Shown piece by piece: positions 19,547 through 25,785 of a stretch of 25,785 bases of DNA (positions are counted from its first letter, which is position 1; every line of letters starts with the position of its first letter). A program made the position numbers and the translations under genes. Source of the stretch: Asterionellopsis glacialis (Eukaryota; Bacillariophyta; Plagiogrammaphyceae; Rhaphoneidales; Asterionellopsidaceae). The stretch spans positions 1 through 25,785 of the forward strand of contig WKLE02004744.1 of assembly GCA_014885115.2 (NCBI GenBank). Reading direction: 5' to 3'. The notes below the pieces were generated by a model. The model searched no databases. It saw only the letters and a list, made by a program, of their open reading frames with translations, and was not told where the DNA came from.

Positions 19547-20031
19547 TTGGTTGTCCAACGTCGAGCCTTTTTTAAAATATGATGGAATTGGAAAGCAGAT
19601 ACCAGATCAACAACCGTCAACAGTTTCCACAAAAGGCATTAATAGATATCTGTATTGTGAAGCACAGATAGAGTCGTCATGACAAGGCAACATTCTCCAC
19701 TATGTTTCTGCAACAATGCTTCCTAGGACACTAACCAACGTTTATCTAGTTTTTAATTTTAAGTTTAATTTTGATATCATCCATATTTTCTTCGAAGATG
19801 ACTAAGTGTCATAAGAAGTCTAAAAATACTCATTGTATTATGTTTCAACTGATTGTGAAAACCGGTACATTCGCAAAAAAATTCAGCACTTGAAAGGTCA
19901 GCGAGTATGCAACGCAAATTAAGCAATCAAAAGATATACTCAGAACATGATAGGGGCAAATCTTCCCTCTGCACTTGTTGCAACAAATGTTCGCAATGAA
20001 TTAATCTCTATCGTTCGTACGAGCGATATTA
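19547..20031. other. Convergent intergenic region between ankyrin-like and P4H genes
   Basis: These 485 AT-rich bases lie between two stop codons that face each other. They hold only presumptive 3' UTRs. I see no repeats or RNA genes. Confidence 0.45.
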
Positions 20032-21240
20032 TCACTGCATCATCGGAGTGGGTGCAGCTGTCGGTACGTGATCAAATGGCACTCCGAGTGTTTGGGGGAG
20101 ACGTTTCGATGGCTGTCCTTTATATTCGCCTTGACGAATCCAGACCTGACTAACAAACTTGGGGTCCACAGCAGGCAAAGCAGCATGGAGAGCCATTTTG
20201 TCCAAGAGACCATCAACAGTTGCAGGAAAGAAGATGACAGCCATCCCTTTACGCGGTTGTACCTCTACGTTTAGCGCAGGAAATGCAGTTTGACCCCCAG
20301 ATTGCACATCGTTAAGATAGATGAGACAAGTTACGGTCCGCTGCCCCCCATTAGCTGCAAAGCGTATTCCATCCTCATTGGACAAATCAAATGCATCAAA
20401 GTGTTGCAAGTATTGTTGACTGGGAAGATAGCGTCCTACTTGAGGCAATTCGCAGTGCTCTATAGGTTTTCCTGTCAATAAGTTGACTTTGCGAAGCAAG
20501 TCTGGCAAATCTTCCCTGGCCAGATAGCAAGTCGAACTCGTTCGGCTCGGGCTAATTTCTCCAGCGCCTTTACCAACAACCGGTGCAGGACCGAATGCAT
20601 CCACTGCTGCATGGATCAAGAAATCACATTCAAAATCGTTCAAAAAGTTATCGACAGCGAACATGGGAGGATTTGAGTGAAGTAGACGAAGGCCAGGATA
20701 GTTGGGATTGACTCCATTGTAAATGGGTTGAACCATTGGTCGATCCTGGACAGTAAGTGCAGGAGTAGGAGGTGCCTCTGTAAGGAGGGACGGCACCGGT
20801 CCCATATTCAAACTGTTCACATTTGCATTTACAAACGGGTTGATCAGAGCTGGTTGATGACCAGGTGTACCATGCAAAAAGTTATGGGCTTGTTGGTGTT
20901 GTGCTGCCATGGCGGCCGCTTGTAAGTGAGGCGGAATGAGGTTGTGCGTAACAGGCGGCATGGATGGTGGCATCATAAATCCCTGTCCGCAGTACGGATT
21001 CATCATTAGAAACCCGGAGCTGTGGGGAGGCATCGGTCCGAGGTTTCCGGCTTGTGGCGGCGCAAAAATTAAATTTCTCGTTGACGGCGGCAAATTCGAT
21101 TCTTTTTGTTCTTTATTTTTTTGTTCGTGATGATTCTGATCGACAGCGGTCAAAGAGGAGTCGTTCCCTTCAGGAAAACTCATCCTCTCTCCATGCTGCG
21201 CCTCTTGCGGTTTCGGACTCATGTTGCGGTTTCCACCCAT
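20032..21240 (-). CDS. Prolyl 4-hydroxylase-type 2OG-Fe(II) oxygenase with a Pro/Met/His-rich N-terminal extension
   Basis: The ATG is at 21240 (the open frame starts one codon earlier at TTG), giving 402 residues without an intron. The catalytic domain occupies about 185-380: FAVDNFLNDFECDFLI, then SRTSSTCYL, the iron-binding HFD (H280, D282), QRTVTCLIYLNDVQSGGQTAFP, KGMAVIFFP, the distal histidine in ALHAALP (about 352), and the 2-oxoglutarate-binding lysine in PKFVSQVWIR (about 361). This is the complete P4H signature. The enzyme would hydroxylate prolines using 2-oxoglutarate and O2. Unlike plant cell-wall P4Hs there is no N-terminal signal anchor. Residues 1-180 are instead disordered and rich in P, M, N, Q and H (MMPPSMPPV, AAAMAAQHQQAH). 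The substrate and location are therefore open; a cytosolic or nuclear target is as likely as a secreted one. Confidence 0.9.
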   Translation of the reverse strand: MGGNRNMSPKPQEAQHGERMSFPEGNDSSLTAVDQNHHEQKNKEQKESNLPPSTRNLIFAPPQAGNLGPMPPHSSGFLMMNPYCGQGFMMPPSMPPVTHNLIPPHLQAAAMAAQHQQAHNFLHGTPGHQPALINPFVNANVNSLNMGPVPSLLTEAPPTPALTVQDRPMVQPIYNGVNPNYPGLRLLHSNPPMFAVDNFLNDFECDFLIHAAVDAFGPAPVVGKGAGEISPSRTSSTCYLAREDLPDLLRKVNLLTGKPIEHCELPQVGRYLPSQQYLQHFDAFDLSNEDGIRFAANGGQRTVTCLIYLNDVQSGGQTAFPALNVEVQPRKGMAVIFFPATVDGLLDKMALHAALPAVDPKFVSQVWIRQGEYKGQPSKRLPQTLGVPFDHVPTAAPTPMMQ

Positions 21241-22380
21241 CAACGAGATAAAGAAGTATTATGGTTTCAATCACGCAACCACGGAAAGCACTCGTCGTTT
21301 GTGGCTTTGTGACATTGAAAAAGACACAAAAATAATATACCAATTCCTATGTAAGATTCTACATACACGATAATGTACTACGACCTTAAATTTTGTTATT
21401 CTACATGCTATTTTTTTAATCCTATTTATTAATATGGTGGATCTCACATGTAGAAATAATACTGAGAGGAACGCTGATGAAAATTCAAGAAGTAAAGCTA
21501 CCACGGTAGAATTTTATACGTCCTGTACCGTAAGTAGATCGTGTGTAAAAATCCATGCAGTATGTGGTTCCAATCTAGCCAATACCTGGTACAGTATGTA
21601 ATAATTAATTGCTTTCCGCTAAAATATCTCCATATGAAATGCTGTAGCGTTCAAATTTGTGTACCAGCTTGTCCGTACATAAAATACAGGATAATAATCT
21701 TGTGTATTATGAACAGGTACATTAGTAGAAAAGATAATTATAATTCAGAGTTCAGAGTCCTATCTACATCATACTTGTACAAATTGACTGATACAGTTTC
21801 TAGCTTCATTGTTTCTTTGCGCTACCTATCTTGTAGGTTCCTACTGCACGTGTTAACAAGTCCCTTGATATGGAGGCGTCAGAAGCCCCTGACTTTTTCT
21901 CTACATGGTCTCACTTTCTGTAGGTCCTACTTACCAGGTATCGCTAAGAATAGCGCGGTACCAGGTACCCCAGGTACAGTACCTGGTACCTGTCGGGTTC
22001 CGATCATCCGGAGAGAAGGCTGTCAGGTGGAAAATGTCAGAACGAACCCCTGTCAAGTAAGTATGAACACATCAGCTGTACTAACTAACTTTGTACTAAA
22101 CCTTAATGGGTTATAAGCCAATATTAATAATTATGTTGGTTTGTTCCGTTTTTGTTGAGCGCTCTTTTTAGGAGCGCATGTTCTTCGTGATATCTTTAAA
22201 TTTTTCTTCTCGATTTTCTGCGAATGCTGTCTTTTCTAATGATATATCCTTGCTACGTTTGTGGTTTTTACTTTCTTCTCTGGGTGATTATGTTCCTTTC
22301 GGTTTCTTGTGCGGTATCCCCCCATGTACTCTAGATGCCATTGAATTTGTTTTGGATTGGTTCCTATCTCATTTTTGTCG
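21241..22380. other. Intergenic region upstream of P4H with palindrome cluster D
   Basis: The left part (21241-21540) is presumably the P4H promoter. From 21583 to 21995 palindrome cluster D lies in otherwise AT-rich sequence. A minus-strand open frame (22236-22472) enters the retroelement relic on the right. Long frames on the plus strand (21541-22116) run through the repeats and show no domain. Confidence 0.45.
21583..21995. repeat. Palindrome cluster D
   Basis: Copies of TACCTGGTA/TACCAGGTA start at 21583, 21932, 21959 and 21980. GTAGGTCCTAC lies at 21920-21930. The inverted repeat CCAGGTAC-A-GTACCTGG spans 21970-21986, and together with the next two bases reproduces exactly the 19-mer found at 5705-5723 in cluster C. 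Confidence 0.75.
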
Positions 22381-22835
22381 AAATTAATGCCATTTTTTGA
22401 GTAGTCAGATTTTACAACATTCACACTAATTTCAGAGTAGTTCTCTTCCCTCATTAGTTTGATCATTTCCATTGGAATCTTAAGGCATCTGGGATCCTTG
22501 ATGATTGCTTTGGGTATGTAGTTATGCTTTGTTTTGTTTAAAATGTGGCTCTAGAGGGATGCAGTGGTCATTGGTTTTCCAAGTTTTAAGATTTGCCATC
22601 CATTTGTACTACTATACTGGATCCACTCCCCCCCTACCATACATTCTGAGCATAGTATCATAGATTGATACTTGTATTGTCATTTAGACCATGCTGTGTT
22701 GTTGTTGCTCTTCTCACATAATGCACACTTGATTTCATGCATCCAGATCAATTCCAAATTCTTGGCTTTTGCTTGTTCTATCGCATCTCTGTAGTAAGGT
22801 TTCTGCTTCCAACAGTCCCTTTCTGCATGCTTGTA
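22236..22835 (-). pseudogene. Decayed Cys/His-containing frame, probably retroelement-derived
   Basis: Read on the minus strand, one frame runs from about 22835 to the stop at 22236, broken only by TGA at 22680-22682 and TAG at 22551-22553. It reads sensibly across both breaks: HAERDCWKQKPYYRDAIEQ, KNLELIWMHEIKCALCEK, ILCSECMVGGEW, CLKIPMEMIKLMREENY. The H-x4-C at the start recalls the end of a CCHC zinc knuckle, and two CxxC pairs lie about 30 residues apart. I do not recognise the protein. Its near-total lack of CG dinucleotides from 22381 rightward is shared with the adjoining reverse transcriptase relic, which suggests mobile-element origin. The opposite strand from the RT means it is either a second element or a nested piece. 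Confidence 0.35.
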
Positions 22836-24033
22836 AAACACTCTATTCTAACATGTTTGTAAATATCTGCATTGGAAGAGAAGAGATGGCAATACCATAC
22901 ACACTAGGTGTACAACAGGGTGATAATATGGTACCACTCGCATTTGCATTCCTAATGTCAGCCTTTGCTGACACTCTAGAAGACAAGTGGAAGGATATAT
23001 GGAACCTAAGCTTTCTACAATACAGATATTTTAAAAAGAATACTCAAGGTAGATTGTTCAGTCAAAATTAAAGAGCAAAAGGGACACTTTTTGAACTACT
23101 CTACCTTCTATTTGTAGATGATGGACTATTCCCTTTTGAAAACAAAGAGCAGGACATGACTACAGCAGCAAACCTACTATTTGAACACTTTAAGTTATTC
23201 AGACTAAAAATGCACATTGGTTGAGACAATAAAACTTCAAAAACTGAGATTGTATACTTTCCACCCAACCTAATGAATGAATAGCAGAACAAAATTGACC
23301 TTAACAAAAGAATACCAGTTGCAGATAGATATATTATGTCCAACAACAAGTTCAAATACCTAGGATCATGTCTATCAGAAAACCTGCATGGTGATGACTA
23401 TGAGATCAACATTTGAATTTAAGAAAACAAAAACAACAATTAGGATCACTGAATAAGTTCTTCCAAAGTAAACATGTGAAACATGACACCAAGATCAGAA
23501 TCCTCTATTAAGGAATACCTTTGAATACTGTTGTGTGGGGATGTGAATCCTGGAGCCTGAATGCAAAATGTAAAAGGAAACTTGAAGCATTTCACCACAC
23601 AGTGCTCCGACAGATACTAGGGTATAAACTACACTATGTCAAGATTCACAGTATTAAAAACTATGATTTAAGGACATGGTTGAAGGCCCCAACAATTATG
23701 GACATCATACACAGGAGACAGTTACAGTGGATCACCAAGATATCAAGGATGGATAACTCAAGAATGCCAAGATGTCTAATATCATCCTGGATGGCAAACC
23801 CAAGGAAAGGAGGTCACCCTCAAATAACATACCAGAACTCATTTGCACAGGCACTCAACACTATCCTATTAGGTGTAGATGAAAAGAGTGCCATCAATAA
23901 ACATTGGATGCCCCTCCTGCAGTGAGAGGAGACCTTAGAAGCATGGTGGATAACCAGACTGCTGCAAGTTGCAATAAAGGACATGCTGCCAACCCCCCTT
24001 TAACACCCCCACCATGATCCCCCCCAAGCAAGC
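22381..24033. mobile_element. CpG-depleted retroelement relic block
   Basis: By direct reading only three CG dinucleotides (near 22782, 22938 and 23608) occur between the CG at 22379-22380 and the one at 24034. The block contains the LINE RT pseudogene and most of the minus-strand decayed frame. I cannot see target-site duplications or a clean poly-A tail, so the outer limits are those of the composition change rather than proven element ends. Confidence 0.6.
22806..24003 (+). pseudogene. Non-LTR (LINE-type) reverse transcriptase pseudogene, 5'-truncated
   Basis: The relic begins within the RT domain: KTLYSNMFVNICIGREEMAI then PYTLGVQQGDNMVPLAFAF, the catalytic-core block LLYLLFVDDGLFPFENKEQD, then FKYLGSCLSENLHGDD, WGCESWSLNAKCKRKLEAFH, LRQILG, RRQLQWITKISRMDNSRMPR and a short tail to the TAA at 24001-24003. 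This order is typical of LINE polymerases; I do not assign a clade. One frame covers 22806-23422 with stops at 23069, 23222, 23282, 23414 and 23420. A frameshift lies between 23422 and 23509, and the final frame has stops at 23509 and 23923. The N-terminal endonuclease and first RT blocks are missing, as in 5'-truncated insertions. It cannot encode an active enzyme. Composition is A-rich and nearly free of CG, unlike the host genes. Confidence 0.85.
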
Positions 24034-24701
24034 CGCATAACACCACAAGAGTTTTTAAAATGAATGTTATCACAAATCAAACAACACAATCTTGCAAACA
24101 CACCAAAAATGACATCCAAACATGGGACATGAAGATGACTGTGTTGCAATCCCACAGCTCTACCGGGTACTTGTACAGGTATCATGCGTGCAGGAAGATG
24201 TATGGTATGAGCTACCTGGTACTAAGCTAGGTCCTAACCCCTGGTACCATAGTCCTGCCAATCTTTCTCGATCCCCCCCACCTGACAAGGCAAAAAAAGC
24301 ACAGTCTGATTAAAAAAAATAATATGATACTCTGTACGGTACCTTAGGGATAAGGATGCATAGATAGATGTTTAGTTTTAGAGTTAGGGTTAGATATTGG
24401 TACTTATTTTCTCCCAATAGTTTCTGTTTCTCTTCAATCTGGACCAAGGGAGTGTACACGACTCGCCAATTTTCCATGAAAGCGATCCCAGAAGCAGTGG
24501 ATGCTGCACGTACGGATAATCCTACGTAGACATAGCCAGCAGTGAGCGAACAAAGTTCCTTCTTGTTGTCGAGGAATCCGGGCTCTGTGGCAACAATAAG
24601 GGGCACAAACCACCAAACCTCAATTCCATCATAAACACGACACAACCAATCTTGCAACTTTGACCATCTAAAAAAGACGACTAAACAAAGACACCAACAA
24701 A
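24034..24701. promoter_or_regulatory. Intergenic region upstream of CHMP1, with palindrome cluster E
   Basis: The first 120 bp may still be the retroelement's 3' tail. Cluster E follows at 24161-24256. The remaining 400 bp should hold the CHMP1 promoter and 5' UTR. A minus-strand frame of 132 codons (24708-24310) starts at an ATG that overlaps the CHMP1 start, but it has no recognisable domain, so I leave it out as a gene. Confidence 0.4.
24161..24256. repeat. Palindrome cluster E (weak)
   Basis: One exact TACCTGGTA starts at 24213, followed by TAGGTCCTA (24229-24237) and CCTGGTACC near 24241. Degenerate ACCGGGTAC and GTACAGGTA lie at about 24163-24181. It has the same vocabulary as clusters A-D, on the far side of the retroelement relic from cluster D. 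Confidence 0.6.
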
Positions 24702-25426
24702 ATGCCATTTTGGAAAAAAGTATCGCTTGAGGAAGAGCTCATCAATTTGAAAATTACGTCAAAGCAGATGCAGCGTTCCAGCAAAAAGTGCGAAAAGAAC
24801 GAAAAGGCGGCAATTGAAAAACTTAAAAAGGTAAGAAAGATCGCTTGTCAATTATTATTTGTCTTGGTGGTCTATTTTCCCTTTATCGTGCGCTGTGTCT
24901 CAAACTGCGTAATTCATGTTATTTTTAGGCCATTAAACAAGGAAATTCCGAGGGGGCTCGTATTTATGGACAAGATGCTATTCGCGAAAAGAATCAAGCA
25001 TTGAATCATCTACGAATGGCATCACGCATTGACGCTTGTGCATCTCGTATTGAAACGGCTGTTCGCATGGGACAAGTGACAGGTAGCATGCAGGGAGTTG
25101 TGAAGGGCATGGACAAAGGTTTGCAAAGTATGGACGTTGAAAAGATTTCTACTTTGATGGATAAATTTGAATCGCAATTTGAAGACTTGGATGTCAAGAC
25201 ACAGTACATGGAAGGAGCCATGAATTCCACGACAGCAACGAGCACTCCAGCAGAGCAAGTTGATGGCTTGATTCAAATGGTGGCTGATGAAAATGACTTA
25301 GAATTAGGAGAAGCATTTACAGAGGCAGGACCTATTGGTAAAAAGACACCGCAATTGAAAGAACCAGAGAAGAAGGAGGAAATTGCAGATTCTTTGGAAG
25401 CTCGTCTCGCTAATTTGAGTCGTTAA
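24702..25426 (+). CDS. ESCRT-III subunit CHMP1/VPS46 (Snf7 family), two exons
   Basis: Exon 1 is 24702-24830 and exon 2 is 24929-25426, for 208 residues, the usual CHMP1 length. CHMP1 is an accessory ESCRT-III protein that recruits the Vps4 ATPase during multivesicular body formation and other membrane scission. The N-terminal half is basic and helical (EEELINLKITSKQMQRSSKK, then AIKQGNSEGARIYGQDAIRE, where the ...EGARIYG-AIR wording is diagnostic). It continues with ASRIDACASRIETAVRM and MQGVVKGMDKGL, then the acidic half (MDKFESQFEDLDVKTQYMEG). The last 12 residues, DSLEARLANLSR, match the MIM1 motif (D/E-x2-L-x2-R-L-x2-L-K/R) that binds the MIT domain of Vps4. The start ATG is in the context acaaaATGC. 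The gene lies just downstream of the retroelement relic. Confidence 0.95.
24831..24928 (+). other. Spliceosomal intron of the CHMP1 gene (98 bp)
   Basis: The donor AAG|GTAAGA and acceptor TTTTTAG|GCC give a phase-0 junction that joins EKLKK to AIKQGNSEGARIYG, the expected continuous CHMP1 helix. Confidence 0.95.
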
Positions 25427-25785
25427 ACTTGGATTGGAGTTACGGAAAGCACTCTAAGAATCAGACGCGATCGACGATCCTTACATATCATTTGAAACAA
25501 TTTGTTTCTACAATGTTAAAATGAATTTTTATATGAGCAACTCTTCATCAGGCAGTTTGGTCGGTGCAGTGCTTGGTCTCTGTCATTGCATTATAATTTT
25601 TGTCATTACCGAGTGTTTCGACCATAGTTTATTTTTAAAATTGGTTTTGAATGTTTTGTTTTTATGCATTTATCACTCCTTTGGCGTATGGAATTTTCAC
25701 CTGATCTCAACATAACTTCAAATCACCAAAGCAAAAGCAAAACACTACCTAAAAGCACGAAATGTGGCAGTTCTGCAGGAAATAT
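25427..25785. other. Region downstream of CHMP1
   Basis: These are 359 AT-rich bases to the window edge. A 64-codon hydrophobic frame (25521-25715) has an ATG but its composition is that of AT-rich noise. I see nothing else. Confidence 0.4.

Noticed and set aside
24384..24393. Telomere-like TTAGGGTTAG
   Set aside because: Fewer than two repeat units; easily chance, and not a telomere or clear telo-box.
24310..24708. Minus-strand frame of 132 codons overlapping the CHMP1 start
   Set aside because: It has an ATG, but it lies across the CHMP1 promoter and 5' UTR, overlaps its start codon, shows no domain and has a Trp/Cys-rich random look. Transcript evidence on the minus strand would be needed.
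25521..25715. Small hydrophobic frame downstream of CHMP1
   Set aside because: 64 codons in AT-rich sequence, rich in L, F, I and C as expected from composition; no supporting signal.

Overview
The window looks like nuclear DNA of a diatom, or at least a photosynthetic stramenopile. The genes are eukaryotic, with zero or one short GT-AG intron each (118, 244, 89 and 98 bp). Both strands are used without operons. One protein carries the NDVLCGRGGG-type DUF6824 domain that I associate with diatoms, and another is a plastid-type YlqF/RbgA GTPase with a hydrophobic leader. I cannot name the species.

Layout from left to right. (1) 159-2037 (-) HOOK-type coiled-coil dynein/endosome adaptor. (2) 2741-3560 (+) V-ATPase proteolipid c''. 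(3) 3970-4623 (-) Rab5-type GTPase. (4) 5973-8159 (+) disordered 728-residue protein of unknown function. (5) 9308-10246 (+) 312-residue protein with a hydrophobic leader and a C-terminal membrane segment, unknown. (6) 12095-14632 (+) His/Pro/Ser/Gly-rich DUF6824 protein. (7) 16418-18117 (+) circularly permuted ribosome-biogenesis GTPase, probably plastidic. (8) 18647-19546 (+) ankyrin-like protein with a C-terminal F-box-like end. (9) 20032-21240 (-) prolyl 4-hydroxylase-type 2OG-Fe(II) oxygenase. (10) 22236-24003, decayed retroelement sequence: a non-LTR reverse transcriptase pseudogene (+) abutting a decayed Cys/His-containing frame (-). (11) 24702-25426 (+) ESCRT-III subunit CHMP1/VPS46.

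Four genes (HOOK, V-ATPase c'', Rab5, CHMP1) belong to the endosomal system. The first three are adjacent: HOOK and V-ATPase are head to head, V-ATPase and Rab5 tail to tail. No other pathway grouping is visible.

The most unusual non-genic signal is a dispersed vocabulary of short palindromes. The 9-mer TACCTGGTA/TACCAGGTA occurs about 21 times by eye, and a second motif, GTAGGTCCTAC/GTAGGACTAGTCCTAC, accompanies it. Both are concentrated in five intergenic clusters and absent from the recognised exons. Two clusters 16 kb apart share an identical 19-mer. The second striking signal is a CpG desert (three CG dinucleotides in about 1.65 kb) that coincides with the retroelement relic, as expected from long-term cytosine methylation and deamination.
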